The notes: generated from the sequence alone by a model not told the origin. A DNA stretch of 64,000 nucleotides from Rebecca billardiae RCC1528 (GCA_965240325.2 OZ251233.1:1240001-1304000); one strand, 5' to 3'; shown: positions 31,914 to 44,403, counted from the stretch's first letter. Translations and numbers: made by a program.

Positions 31914-33494
31914 ATGCTGGGGCGGCGCGCATGGGTTGCCGTCGTGCTTGCGCTGCGCGTCAGTCGGGGCGCGCCGGAGCCCGCGCCGCCGTCGCTCGGC
32001 GGCGCGAGCGGCGGCGCGAGCGGCTGTGCGAGCGGTGGCGCGCCGGCCGGCGAGCGCCACCCGACGTACCGCGTGGCGGTGGTGCTGCCGTGGCTGGGCA
32101 AGAACGTACCGTCGTACATGCAGCACACGCTGTCGTCGTGCGCCACCTCCGAGTACCTCTTCGACTTCTTCGTCTTCCACGAGTCCCACCCGAAGCTCGC
32201 GCGCATGCGCGTGCCGCCCAACGTGCAGCTCGTCGACCTCGGCCAAGACGGGCTCGCGCGGCAGGTGGCGACCGCGCTGGCGGCGGAAGAGGGGCTGCCG
32301 CCGACCGAGGGGGCGGCCGTGCTCCGGCACATGACGGCCATCTTCCGCAAGGTGCCGTACATGGTCGTCGAGTACAAGCCCGCGTACGGCGTCGTGTTTG
32401 CGCGCTGGCTACAGCCGTACACCCACTGGGCGTTTTCGGACACGGACGTGGTCTACGGCGATCTGCCGCTGTTCGTCACGGCGTCGGAGCTGGCGGAGTA
32501 CGACCTGGTGACGTACACGTACGGCGACCACTGGAGCCTCTTCCTCCGCGGGCAGCTCACGCTCCACCGCAACGCGCACGCCGTGAACACCGTGTACAGG
32601 GCGTGCGAGTTTGTGGGCCCGGGGCTGAGGTCTGAGCTGGTGCGCAAGCTGGAGGAGCTGGGCGCGATCGGCGCGGCGGCGGCGGCGGCGAGGCGCGGGG
32701 GGCGGAAGGTGCGGAAGCAGCGCAAGCCCGCGTTCAACCCGACCGACGAGGGCTGCTACTCCGCCGCCGCGCTCAGCCACCGGCCGCACCTGCGGATCAA
32801 GTGGCGGTACACGTTCTGGACAGACCTCAATGCCTCCGGCCCCTTTGCGCTGGTGGGCGGCTCGCTCCGCCACTGCCCGAGCGACGGCGGGCAGGGCGCG
32901 GGGCGGCGGCGCGGGGCATGCGAGCTCGGGCCCGGCGCGGACCGGGACGACTCGCCCGCCGCCGCGGCCGAGCTCCGCCACTCCGCCGGACTGCCCGGAC
33001 TTTTCGAGCCCGCGGGCGAGTGGGTGCCGGTGGCGCGCGCGCCCAACACGAGCTGCACCGCGTGGGTGAAGCAGCTCGAGTGGCGCGTGTGCACGGGCCT
33101 CGGCGGCGCGCACCTCGGCGGCGCGATGGGCGAGGAGGTGGCGTACACCGACGGCGTGCTCCGCGTGCGCGCCGCCGCGTGGCGCACGCCCGACCGGCGG
33201 TACGACCACGCCGGCATGCTGCACATGCACATGGGCAAGCGCACGAGGCGCATCTTTGCCAGCGCGCCGCCGCGCGCGCCGCGCGCCGAGCCGCCGGCCG
33301 AGCGCGCGCCGCCGCCGCGCGGGCCGACGCTCGTCGTGCTCGACCCGGCGTCCGGCCGCTCGCCCAGAGGCGGGCCGCTCCTCCCGCGCCCGCGGCAGGA
33401 GCCGCGGACCGAGGCGGAGTGGCGCGCGCTCGTCGACGACGCGTGCGCGTCGCGCTTTGGCGGCGAGCGCGTCGTTCCCGTCGCGTGCGGATGA
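31914..33494 (+). CDS. DUF6625-like glycosyltransferase, secretory pathway
   Basis: The ATG at 31914 is chosen because it gives a signal peptide or anchor (WVAVVLALRVSRG); an in-frame ATG at 31746 would add 56 unlikely residues. The 526-residue protein begins its domain with YRVAVVLPWLGKN, then DFFVFHES at about 94-101. Residues 165-169 (KPAYG) and the DTD motif at 186-188, within HWAFSDTDVVYGDLP, match the signature of DUF6625-type GT-A glycosyltransferases, where the DxD binds a metal and nucleotide sugar (family knowledge). The HMHMGK segment near residue 440 may supply the usual late histidine. The donor and acceptor are unknown. The C-terminal 100 residues are Pro/Arg-rich. Intronless, Golgi or ER lumen likely. 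Confidence 0.8.
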   Translation: MLGRRAWVAVVLALRVSRGAPEPAPPSLGGASGGASGCASGGAPAGERHPTYRVAVVLPWLGKNVPSYMQHTLSSCATSEYLFDFFVFHESHPKLARMRVPPNVQLVDLGQDGLARQVATALAAEEGLPPTEGAAVLRHMTAIFRKVPYMVVEYKPAYGVVFARWLQPYTHWAFSDTDVVYGDLPLFVTASELAEYDLVTYTYGDHWSLFLRGQLTLHRNAHAVNTVYRACEFVGPGLRSELVRKLEELGAIGAAAAAARRGGRKVRKQRKPAFNPTDEGCYSAAALSHRPHLRIKWRYTFWTDLNASGPFALVGGSLRHCPSDGGQGAGRRRGACELGPGADRDDSPAAAAELRHSAGLPGLFEPAGEWVPVARAPNTSCTAWVKQLEWRVCTGLGGAHLGGAMGEEVAYTDGVLRVRAAAWRTPDRRYDHAGMLHMHMGKRTRRIFASAPPRAPRAEPPAERAPPPRGPTLVVLDPASGRSPRGGPLLPRPRQEPRTEAEWRALVDDACASRFGGERVVPVACG

Positions 33495-34036
33495 TGCTGA
33501 CGATGACTCCGATGAGCATCATCAGCTGCAGCGCGGCGCTGACGACGCCGCGTAGGCCCCGCGGTCGTACTTATGAGCAGCCCGTCGGCGTAGCTCACCG
33601 GGTCCTGACGTCGGTCAGATCGTCGTCCGGACTCCGTGTAGTGAGCGTGTATAGTGCGTGTACTGTACTGGACAGCGCCGCGTCGAGGGCGAGCGACGTC
33701 GTGCGCGCGCGCTTGGCGCCGGCGCGCGCGTCCGCGCGCTCGTCATCGCGCTCGTCATCGCCCGTCGTCAGATCGACGACAGCATGATCGGCGCGACGGC
33801 GTGAAGGGCCGTGTGGGTTCACTGGGCTTGGATCGCGAGCGTACTCGCTCAGGTCGATGAGCACCATCCGTCAAGCCTCCACCAGCGGCGGCGCGAAGGC
33901 GGGTTGCACACAGCGGCTCCCGCCGCTCGGTCGGGTGCTTGCACAGGTACCGGACATGGAGATTTCAGTAGCGGAGTCCGGATCAACTTGGACCGAAGAC
34001 TGATGCGAGATTCGGCGTGTGCGGTACAGTTTACTA
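33495..34036. other. Intergenic, no gene seen
   Basis: Short open frames only; an ACAGTTTACTATG motif near 34026 belongs to the same word family as the motifs at 3351, 11284 and 28152. Confidence 0.5.
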
Positions 34037-34068
34037 TGTTTTAACGTGCACACTTGGTTAAGGCGTGA
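34037..34068 (-). repeat. 32-bp repeat, inverted copy of 8027-8058
   Basis: Reverse complement of the CACGCCTTAACC...GTGTGCACGTTAAAAC block at 8027-8058. Confidence 0.55.
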
Positions 34069-34499
34069 TTGACGCCATCCAACACTGCACAAAGACACCG
34101 CCACAAAACAGACCGGCGCAGGCAGGTGAGGGGCGCGTTGCCGCACCTCATCGAGGCGGCCATTGCAGCAAGCGGCCGCCCCGCGCTCGGAGGCACGCGC
34201 TCGAGAGCGCGCTCTGACACCACACGGGGAGGGTGCTGCACCTGGATGTTGTATCCCAGCCACCTCGAGAGTGCAGCCGCGCCAAACACCTGCCTGCGCT
34301 GTGAGCGACGCCACGTCGACTGATCGAGCCCCAGCCGAAGGGAAGAACTGGAAGATGAAGGGTGGGCAGGTCCACATGCCCGGCGTAAACTGCGCGCTGC
34401 TCGCCTGCGGAGGCAAGCAGCGCACCCCCGCCGCCTTCGCAGCAGCGGGGGCGGGGGAAAGCGGCCCCTCTCGGCTGCCGCCAGCCCCTGTCTGCCCAC

Positions 34500-35270
34500 C
34501 TACCCCGGTTGTGGCACAGAGCCTTCGCCTGCCCCGAACACAAACACCTTGTGAACAGGGCCAGGCGCGGCCCCACGCCCCATCGGGACGAGTGGGCCCG
34601 CGAAGAGCGCGCCCACGACCTCGTCGGTCGTCGCCGACGCCGCGCCCTCATGCCCAGGCGCCGCAGCCGGGGCGCCATCACCCAGAGGGTGATGGCAGCC
34701 CCCGGCCTCTTGGCGGTCCGAAGACATGCGGGACGGCCGCGACGACGGGTCCGACGATGCCGAAGGCGCGAGCTCACGGAAGGGGCCAGAGTTGGGAAGC
34801 TGCGGCGTCGGGCCATCACTCGCCTCGGCAGCGCGTTTGTCCCGCCGCGCACGCGCAGCCGGCTTCAGCGAGCCATCCGCGCGGTGCTTCTTCTTCCAAG
34901 ACTTGGACCTCTTCGCAGCACCAGGCACACCAGAGGCTGGCGTGGCTGCCCCCCCCTTGCGAGGTGGGACCGGCCCGCGGGCCGGGGCGCTGGGGGCGGG
35001 GCCGCGGCTCCTACTCGGAAGCCCAGCCCCGCCCTGTGGGGTCGCCGCACCGTCCACGTCCCCAGGGGCGTTGCCCGACATGAACACCTTGATTTGAAAG
35101 CCACCGTCGCCGGTGACCCTCGCCTCCACGGTGTAGCTGCGGGCCGGGTCGCGGGCGAGCAGGTGGTCGACGAGTCTCGCCGTCTCGTCCGCCACCGCGC
35201 GCGCCATCGTCGGCCCCACCCCCGTCGGCACGCCCATCGCCTGGTCAGCGTCGGGCGGGCCACACTCCAT
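34500..35270 (-). CDS. Basic Pro-rich protein, gag-like, unknown
   Basis: The ATG at 35270 opens 256 residues. The first 70 look folded (MARAVADETARLVDHLLARDP then YTVEARVTGDGGFQIKVFMSG), followed by a Pro/Ala linker, a strongly basic patch (AAKRSKSWKKKHR near 125-137) and a low-complexity tail. Small helical head plus basic patch plus disordered tail is the general shape of retroelement gag or ORF1 proteins, but no zinc knuckle or polymerase is found nearby, so this is a guess. It is divergent from the anoctamin gene, whose start is only 76 bp away. Another reading is a cellular nucleic-acid binding protein. Confidence 0.4.
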   Translation of the reverse strand: MECGPPDADQAMGVPTGVGPTMARAVADETARLVDHLLARDPARSYTVEARVTGDGGFQIKVFMSGNAPGDVDGAATPQGGAGLPSRSRGPAPSAPARGPVPPRKGGAATPASGVPGAAKRSKSWKKKHRADGSLKPAARARRDKRAAEASDGPTPQLPNSGPFRELAPSASSDPSSRPSRMSSDRQEAGGCHHPLGDGAPAAAPGHEGAASATTDEVVGALFAGPLVPMGRGAAPGPVHKVFVFGAGEGSVPQPG

Positions 35271-35346
35271 CGCGGAGGGTGGCGACGAGGACAGTAGTAT
35301 CAGTAGACCTGTGCTCCCTGGTCCCCGTGAAGCCGCACGCATCGCG

Positions 35347-38240
35347 ATGCTGAAGATGAACCTGCCGCGCTTCGAGCTGCGCGGCCGTTGGTCCACGGAG
35401 CGCCAGTCTGGCTCGCCCAAGATCGTGCGGTCCTCCGACCTCGAGCCCATCCGCGAGCCTCCGCCGCCGACGCGCCCGGTGCTCGTTCTCGTCGAGCAGG
35501 TGGAGGGCGGTTCCAAGCTCGGGCGCGCGGCGTTCGGCGTGCTGCTCGACGAGCTGCGCGCGCTCGGGCTCCGCATCACGGAGCTCGATGCGTCGCGCAA
35601 GTGGTACGCCGTCCACGCGCCCTTCTCCCTCCTCCTCGCCGAGGCCGAGCGCATCCGCCTCACCAAGCCCGCGCTCGACGCGTCGATCGGCCAGATCAAG
35701 GTGTCGGCCGCGGCGCTGCACCTGCTCGCCTCGGGCGACCGGCCGGCGTCGCTCTTCTCGCCGGCGGAGCTGGTGCTGCTGCACTCGAGCCTGCTCCACC
35801 GCCCCGCGATGCGCGCCGAACACCTCGCCGACGGCGGCGCGCTGCCCGCGCGCCGCTCGATGCACGAGCGCGCGGTGTGCTCGCAAGGCAGCTCGCTCTT
35901 CGGCGCGTGCGAGGCGCTGGGCGCGGCGACGGTGATCGCCCCGCACGAGCCCGAGAAGCTCAAGTCGCTCGAGACGATGTGGCTCCGCCCCCGCCGCGCG
36001 TGGCTCGCCGACGGCTACCTCGACGCGCTCGTGTGGCAGCCCCGCGCGCGCATAGAGAACTACTATGGCCCGACCGAGGTGAGCAGAGGGCCAGGGCCCC
36101 GGCCGTGCGCGGCGCAGCGTGTTCGCGCGCGCGCGTCACGCCCGCGCGTGCTCTGCGTGTCGCGCGCGCGTGGGCGCGGGTGGAGCAAGGGGCTGCGTGG
36201 TGGTGGTGGGGGGTGGCGCGTGCACGCGTCAGGGGGCGCCGGGGTCCGGTGCACGGGCGGTGCGCGTGCACTCGCCCCGGGGGCCCCTTGGCAGCGCTCA
36301 GCTGGCTGACGCGCCCCTCCACCGCCTGCTCCCGCGCGGCGCTGCGCTGCGGCTGCCGCGCGCGGCTGCCCCCGCCGCCGCCGGGACACGCGCGCGCGGC
36401 CCGGCGGGCGCAGACGGCGTTCTACTTTGAGTTCATAGCGCACCTCACGCGCGGCCTCGTCGCGCCCGCGCTCGGCTCGGTGTGCGTCGTGCTGTGCTAC
36501 ATGGTGCTCCCGCGCGCGCTGCCGTCGGCCGAGGCCGCGGAGCGCGCACAGCACGCGCTCACGGCCGCGTACGCCGTCTGCCTCGTGCTGTGGGCGGCGT
36601 GGTGCGTGGAGGCGTGGAAGCGGCGCGAGGCGCGCTGCGCGCTCGACTGGGGCACGCTCGCGCTCGTCGACGCCGAGCTCGACGGCGCGCCGCGCGTCGG
36701 CTTCCGCGGCACTCTGCGCGTCTTCTCCCCGCTTACGCGTCAGAACGAGTGGTGCTTCCCGCCGCAGCGGCGCGCGCTGCGCTACGCGCTCACCGTGCCC
36801 GCGACGCTGACGTGCCTCGCCGTGGTGGGCGCGGACATGTACGTGTGGCTGTGGGCGTACTACGCCGCCGTGCGCCGCTGGTCGGGGGGCACGCTGCTGG
36901 AGACCGCGCTGCAGCAGCTCCCGACCGCCGGGTACTGCCTCTCGGTCGCGGCGCTCTCGGCGCTGTACCGGCCGGTCGCGGCCGCGCTCACCGAGTACGA
37001 GAACTACCGGACGTCGGAGGCGCACCGGAACGCGCTGATCGTGAAGCGGGTGCTGTTCGAGATGGCGAACAACTTCTCGACGCTCTACTACATCGCCTTC
37101 TGCAACCGCGACCTCGCCGAGCTGCGTTCGTACCTGCTGCAGCTGCTGGTCGTGTTTCAGATCATCTTCCAGCTGATCGAGAGCGCGGGGCCGGCGCTCG
37201 GCCGCGCGCTCGGCAGGCTGCTCGGCCGGCGGAAGCGGCGCGAGGCGGCGGCGTCGAGGCTGCGCGCCGCCGCGGCGGCGTCGGCGCCGAGCAGCCCTAC
37301 CCTCGGCGCGGACGCCGCCTCCGCCGCCGAGCGCGCCGCGCTCCTCGCCGACGTGGAGACGCAGCTCGAGCTGCCGCCGTACGACCCGTTCGACGACTTT
37401 GTCGAGCTGGCGGTGCAGTTCGGGAACGTGCTGCTCTTCGCGGCGGTGCTGCCGATCGCGCCGGTGTTCGCGCTGGCGAACAACCTGCCCGAGATCCGCG
37501 CGGACGCGCTCAAGCTGATGCGCTCGCACCGCCGCCCGGCGCACGCGGACGGCGCGCGCCAGGTGCACGGCATCGGCGCGTGGCTCGTGGCGTTCCAGGT
37601 GATCACCGGCTGCGCGGCGCTCACCAACCTGGCGCTCCTCACGTACATCTACGGCTGGCTCGAGCACCTCGAGCCGTCGGGCCGGCTGGTCGTGTTCCTC
37701 TCGGGGCAGCAGCTCGTGCTCGGCGCGATGGCCGTGCTCGCACTGCTCGCGCCCAAGCTGCCGCACGACGTGGCCGTGCGCGTCGCCGTCGCCGTCGATG
37801 CGACCGAGCGCTCGCTCCGTGAGATCGCCGCGCCGCTCGCGACGCGGCTGCGGCACCACCACCGCGCGGCGAGCCGGATCCAGGCGGCGGTGCGCGCGGC
37901 GCTGGCGCGCCGGCTGATCAAGCGGTGCAACGCCGCCGCGCTCACCATCCAGGCCACCGCGCGCGACTTCCTCGGCCGCTCGCGCCGCGAGCGCTTGATG
38001 CGGCGCAGCTTCAACAGGTCGCTCGCGCGCGCGACGAACGTCGCGCGGCTGCGGCGCACCTGCCACGGCGCCGCGCTGCACGCGATCGTCGTGGGCTGCG
38101 TCGGCGTGCTGCTCGCGCTGGTGCTCCGCGGCGCGTGGTCGGACAGCGCCGGCGCGCTCTACCCACCCGAGCCCGCTCCGACCGGGCTCTTCGAGCAGCT
38201 GCGCGCGCTGCTGGGCGGGCACAACGGCCGGCGCTCATGA
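35347..38240 (+). CDS. Anoctamin/TMEM16 family channel or scramblase
   Basis: Two exons: 35347-36078 and 36414-38240. The donor is GAG|GTGAGC, the acceptor GCGCAG|ACG, phase 0, joining YYGPTE to TAFYFEF. This matches the anoctamin junction where a YFG/YYG motif precedes an A-x-Y-F helix before TM1 (family knowledge). The 852-residue product has an N-terminal dimerisation-type domain, then about ten hydrophobic helices. It contains ARIENYYG, EYENYRTSEAHRNALIVKR and YDPFDDFVELAVQFGNVLLF, the last two lying where anoctamins have the conserved TM5-TM8 region with the calcium-site acids. An unusual C-terminal addition carries two IQ-like motifs (RIQAAVRAALARR and TIQATARDFLGRSRR) that may bind calmodulin or light chains, then a final hydrophobic helix. 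Whether it conducts ions or scrambles lipids cannot be told. Confidence 0.88.
36079..36413 (+). other. Intron of the anoctamin gene
   Basis: 335 nt from GTGAGC to GGGCGCAG. It breaks the frame, so splicing is required. The interior is GC-rich with repeated CGCGCG and GTGGTGGTGG runs. Confidence 0.85.
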
Positions 38241-39501
38241 GACTCCCTTGTGAGTGCCGTGCAGCGATCGCGACCACGGACCAGCAGGTATATCATACTG
38301 TACCAGGCCTGCTCATCATGCAAAATCCCTTATTGATGACCGTCATCCGCGGACGATTCAGTGCGGGCATCACGCACTACTGCTGCTGCCCGGATTGTGC
38401 CGATTTTGAACGTCGTAGTGGCCGTTTGAACGGTGCGACCGGGGTCGCGCGCCCGCAGTGGGCAGTGAGTGCAGGTAGTGATGGCGGGCTGCCCCACCGC
38501 CCAGCAGCCTAGCTGGGCCGCTGGCGGGGGCCTTAGCAGCCGCAGTACTCTCGTAGCTGGGTCCGCTGCAGCTGGGCGGCGGGGCAGTTACGAGTACAAG
38601 ACCAAGTGGGCGCTGATGTCGGCTGATGACACTGCTCGGAGTACGACAAGTCGCGGTCAGCGCGGTAGGCGTTGTGCTGTCTGTACAAGTGCATGCGCAC
38701 AATGGCTTGCATCAGGCCCGCGCTCAGCGGCTTCGCCGACCGGCCCATAGGCCGGCCACGCTTGCGTGCACCGATGGATCTGGGTGCGCGGCGGCGACCG
38801 GACGCGAACGCGGTGCAGGCGGCATGCCGCACGCGCTACGCGGCAGCAGTTGCAGGGCTGCCCTCTGTCCCCCGACCCGCGACCGCGGAGGGCACGTAGT
38901 GAGTACCCATCATACTCAGACCAAAGGAATATAAAGTTAGAAGAGCTCAGACGATGACAATGCGCGCGGGAAATCTGATGATGATGATAAAGTATGGCCC
39001 ACCATTATGCTAAACTTTACTACAGTTTTCGCCACTACCGTAGGCACCGCTTGGTGGCACCGCGCGCCGCCAGGCGACAATAATAATACTCAGCGGCGTG
39101 CGACGCCACTGCTGACCAAGCGGTGCAGTTTACTGATGAGAATAATAATAAGAGACGCACACAGCTCATCAGGCAGGCGAGAGTGTCTATCATAGACTCT
39201 AGAGTTGGACCAAGGGCGGTAGTTGGACGATCGTAAAACTGCATGTACCTATAGCTTAATTAGCGGGCCGTGTCTTCGTCAGATTTATTCCCGCTTCGTC
39301 TGATGACACCATGGAGAAGGGCGGTCGGTTCCTTTGGTCGGTTGATGTGTTTTCAGCAGCAGATTACCCCCGTACATCTTGACTACATAGTAGTATCGGC
39401 GATCATATCGGCGGTCGATCAATCTCATCATCGTCAATCCCGGGAATCCACGGGAATCCACCTCTCATCGGAACGTCACCCAAGCCCCGAAGCCATTCAC
39501 C
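38241..39501. other. Intergenic with a foldback-related repeat
   Basis: No credible gene. Bases 39125-39185 contain CAGTTTACT, AGAGACGCACACAGCTC and CAGGCAGGCGAGAG, a single-armed relative of the 3366-3433 palindrome. The last 200 bp before the ATG at 39502 should hold the promoter of the giant gene; no clear element was identified. Confidence 0.5.
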
Positions 39502-42500
39502 ATGCCGCCCGGCGCGGGCGCCGTGCGGCGGGCGCTCTTCCTCCTCGTGAGTGGCACGCTGCCGCTCGCCATCGCCAAGAGCGCCGCGACGTCTCCAAGT
39601 CCAGGCCATGAGGGGCATCCCGGCCCGACGAGCCCCACTGGGATGGATGCACTGAAGTCGTCGTGGTACGCGCTGCGCCGCCGAGCCGCCCATGCGCTGC
39701 AGGCCCTCGCCACGCGGGCCTGCTTCAAATGAGCACCCCCTACCCTGTGGTGCTACGCCCGCTGGTTTTCGCCTACATGCGCTGCGCAGGCGCGGCCGTG
39801 CACTTCAAGGTACGTACACGGGCAGCGACGGCGGGGCCGGCAGCGCTGCTTGGGGGAATGGTGCGCAAGTGGCCAACATGCTCACTGGGTCAGGCGGGGA
39901 CGACATCTTCTACGGAGGCGACGGCGGAGACGTAGCTGGAGACTCCTCTCCCGATGGCTCATATGCGGACGGCGGCAGCGTCTTCAACACGTTCGAGGTG
40001 CGTGAGACGCCACCAGTCCCCGCATCGCTGTCTGTGCCCCTGCGCGCAGTCGCAGACTGGCACGCACGCCACGCGTGCTGCCATGCATGGGCCGTCGCGC
40101 CGTCGACGCAGAGTGGCCGACTGCCGTCCGCACACCAGCTTGCCATCGGCCCACACGTGCCTCTGTGTTCCCTGGCTGCACCAATGAGCGTACTGCCGAT
40201 CCGCACTGCAGGTCCTCTGCGGTTGCCATCTCGCTCTCACCAACGCGCGCGGCGCGCACATGCACACGCACACATGCGTCACGCGTGCAGGGAGGTGCAG
40301 GTGACGACACCTTCCATGGAGGCGTCGGATCACTTTACGGCTCCTATAGTGTTTATGGTTATGCTGATAATCACTTCTTCGGAGAGGATGGCAATGATGA
40401 GTTCTTCGCCGGGAAAGGGAAGGCAGAGTACTACATGCAAGGCGGTCCAGGGGGCGGTCGCACCAACACGTACAACTTCTTCTCTGGTGCGCTGCAGCAG
40501 CAGGGCGCGCGCCCGCGACATCGATCATCGGTCGATCGGCCTGCCCACTGCCTGGCTTCAGTCAGCTTCATTGAGCCCGGAGCAGCGCCCTGCACGGCTG
40601 CTGCCGCTGCTTGCACATCCGACGCGTTCGTGACACGCCCCTTTGCCCGTCATCCGCACGCCCTGCGTACTGCCCAGGCGGAGATGGTGACGACTACCTG
40701 ATGGTGGCTGATTCGGGGCAGTTCTCCACTAACCGCCTTACAGGTAAGCGCGCGCGTGGTGGCGATGAGGAGGTGCTGCCGTGATATTGATGCGCCGCGC
40801 ATGCACATTCGCGCGGCGTGCTGCTAACGCACGACGCGTCGGTGCGCGCGCCTGTGCCTGCGCCTGCCCGCCGAATCCGCGCGCAGGAGGCCCTGGCTAT
40901 GACCACATTTTCGCCGAAGGCGAGGGCCACTATTACGACGTGTATTATCCGCACAAATTCAAAACCACAGTCGACGCGGTTGATGGTGAGTACGACAAGA
41001 TCTACGCGAACGATGGTCAGTACGACCTGATCTACGCGGACCTCCAAGACTATGTCGACGCGGACCTTTACGATAGTGTCATTCGTGTCTCACTTCCGTC
41101 TGAGCCACCACTACCGCCAGCGACGGCAGAGCTACCACCGCCACCGCCGACAACCCCAACCCCGCCACCGCCGAGTCCGGCGCCGCCGCCGCCGTCATCA
41201 GCGCCGCCGCCGCCGGCCCCGCCGCCGCCGAGCCCGGCGCCGCCGCCGCCGTCATCAGCGCCGCCGCCGCCGACCCCGCCGCCGCCGAGTCCGGCGCCGC
41301 CGCCGCCGTCATCAGCGCCGCCGCCGCCGGCCCCGCCGCCGCCGAGCCCGGCGCCGCCGCCGGCGACATCAGCGCCGCCGCCGCCGACCCCGCCGCCGCC
41401 GAGTCCGGCGCCGCCGCCGCCGTCATCAGCGCCGCCGCCGCCGACCCCGCCGCCGCCGAGTCCGGCGCCGCCGCCGCCGTCATCAGCGCCGCCGCCGCCG
41501 GCCCCGCCGCCGCCAAGCCCGGCGCCGCCGCCGGCGACATCAGCGCCGCCGCCGCCGACCCCGCCGCCGCCGAGTCCGGCGCCGCCGCCGCCGTCATCAG
41601 CGCCGCCGCCGCCGACCCCGCCGCCACCGAGTCCGGCGCCGCCGCCGCCGTCATCAGCGCCGCCGCCGCCGTCATCAGCGCCGCCACCGTCGACCTCGCC
41701 GCCGCCGAGTCCGGCGCCGCCGCCGCCGTCATCAGCGCCACCGCCGCCGGCCCCGCCGCCGCCGAGCCCGGCGCCGCCGCCGGCGACATCAGCGCCGCCG
41801 CCGCCGACCCCGCCGCCGCCGAGTCCGGCGCCGCCGCCGCCGTCATCAGCGCCGCCGCCGCCGACCCCGCCGCCGCCGAGTCCGGCGCCGCCGCCGCCGT
41901 CATCAGCGCCGCCGCCGCCGGCCCCGCCGCCGCCAAGCCCGGCGCCGCCGCCGGCGACATCAGCGCCGCCGCCGCCGACCCCGCCGCCGCCGAGTCCGGC
42001 GCCGCCGCCGCCGTCATCAGCGCCGCCGCCGCCGACCCCGCCGCCGCCGAGTCCGGCGCCGCCGCCGCCGTCATCAGCGCCGCCGCCGCCGTCATCAGCG
42101 CCGCCACCGTCGACCTCGCCGCCGCCGAGTCCGGCGCCGCCGCCGCCGTCATCAGCGCCGCCGCCGCCGGCCCCGCCGCCGCCGAGCCCGGCGCCGCCGC
42201 CGGCAACATCAGCGCCGCCGCCGCCGACCCCGCCGCCGCCGAGCCCGGCGCCGCCGCCGCCGTCATCAGCGCCGCCGCCGCCGGCCCCGCCGCCGCCGAG
42301 CCCGGCGCCGCCGCCGGCAACATCAGCGCCGCCGCCGCCGACCCCGCCGCCGCCGAGCCCGGCGCCGCCGCCGGCAACATCAGCGCCGCCGCCGCCGACC
42401 CCGCCGCCGCCGAGCCCGGCGCCGCCGCCGCCGTCATCAGCGCCGCCGCCGCCGACCCCGCCGCCGCCAAGCCCGGCGCCGCCGCCGGCGACATCAGCGC

Positions 42501-44171
42501 CGCCGCCGCCGACCCCGCCGCCGCCGAGTCCGGCGCCGCCGCCGCCGTCATCAGCGCCGCCACCGTCGACCTCGCCGCCGCCGAGTCCGGCGCCGCCGCC
42601 GCCGTCATCAGCGCCGCCGCCGCCGGCCCTGCCGCCGCCGAGCCCGGCGCCGCCGCCGGCGACATCAGCGCCGCCGCCGCCGACCCCGCCGCCGCCGAGT
42701 CCGGCGCCGCCGCCGCCGTCATCAGCGCCGCCACCGCCGGCCCCGCCGCCGCCGAGCTCGGCGCCGCCGCCGCCGACATCAGCGCCGCCGCCGCCGACCC
42801 CGCCGCCGCCGAGCCCGGCGCCGCCGCCGCCGTCATCAGCGCCGCCGCCGCCGACCCCGCCGCCGCCGAGTCCGGCGCCGCCGCCGCCGTCATCAGCGCC
42901 GCCGCCGCCGTCATCAGCGCCGCCACCGTCGACCTCGCCGCCGCCGAGTCCGGCGCCGCCGCCGCCGTCATCAGCGCCGCCGCCGCCGGCCCCGCCGCCG
43001 CCGAGTCCGGCGCCGCCGCCGCCGTCATCAGCGCCGCCGCCGCCGACCCCGCCGCCGCCGAGCCCGGCGCCGCCGCCGCCGTCATCAGCGCCGCCGCCGC
43101 CGACCCCGCCGCCGCCGAGTCCGGCGCCGCCGCCGCCGTCATCAGCGCCGCCGCCGCCGTCATCAGCGCCGCCACCGTCGACCTCGCCGCCGCCGAGCCC
43201 GGCGCCGCCGCCGCCGTCATCAGCGCCGCCGCCGCCGGCCCCGCCGCCGCCGAGCCCGGCGCCGCCGCCGGCGACATCAGCGCCGCCGCCGCCGACCCCG
43301 CCGCCGCCGAGCCCGGCGCCGCCGCCGCCGTCATCAGCGCCGCCGCCGCCGACCCCGCCGCCGCCGAGTCCGGCGCCGCCGAGCCCGGCGCCGCCGCCGC
43401 CGTCATCAGCGCCGCCGCCGCCGTCATCAGCGCCGCCGCCGCCGACCCCGCCGCCACCGAGCCCGGCGCCGCCGCCGCCGTCATCAGCGCCGCCGCCGCC
43501 GACCCCGCCACCACCGAGCCCGGCCCCGCCGCCGCCGTCATCAGCGCCGCCGCCGCCGACCCCGCCACCACCGAGCCCGGCGCCGCCGCCGCCGTCATCA
43601 GCGCCGCCGCCACCGACCCCGCCGCCACCGAGCCCGGCGCCGCCGCCGCCGTCATCAGCGCCGCCGCCACCGACCCCGCCGCCACCGAGCCCGGCCCCGC
43701 CGCCGCCGTCATCAGCGCCGCCGCCGCCGACCCCGCCACCACCGAGCCCGGCGCCGCCGCCGCCGTCATCAGCGCCGCCGCCACCGACCCCGCCGCCACC
43801 GAGCCCGGCGCCGCCGCCGCCGTCATCAGCGCCGCCGCCACCGACCCCGCCGCCACCGAGCCCGGCCCCGCCGCCGCCGTCATCAGCGCCGCCGCCGCCG
43901 ACCCCGCCACCACCGAGCCCGGCGCCGCCGCAGCCGTCATCAGCGCCGCCGCCGCCGGCCCCGCCGCCGCCAAGCCCGCCGCCGCCGCCGCCCATCCCGC
44001 CGCCAAGCTCGCCACCACCGCCACCGCCGCCGCCGCCGCCGGTGCCGCCTCCATCGGCGCCACCGAGCTCGCCGCCGCCGTCTCCGCCAAGCCCAACACC
44101 ACCGCCGCCGCCGCGCCCAACCCCGCCGCCGCCAAGCCCGCCGCCGCCGCCTCCCATCCCGCCGCCAAGCT

Positions 44172-44204
<33 letters not shown>

Positions 44205-44370
44205 TGCCGCCTCCGTCGGCGCCACCGAGCTCGCCGCCGCCGTCTCCGCCAAGCCCAATACCACCGCCACCGCCGCGCCCAACCCCGCCGCCGCCAAGCC
44301 CGCCGCCGCCGCCGCCGCTCCCGCCGCCAAGCTCGCCACCACCACTGCCGCCGCCACCGCCGCCGAGCCC

Positions 44371-44403
<33 letters not shown>

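Noticed and set aside
36063-38222. 719-codon minus-strand frame
   Set aside because: Antisense shadow of the anoctamin exon.
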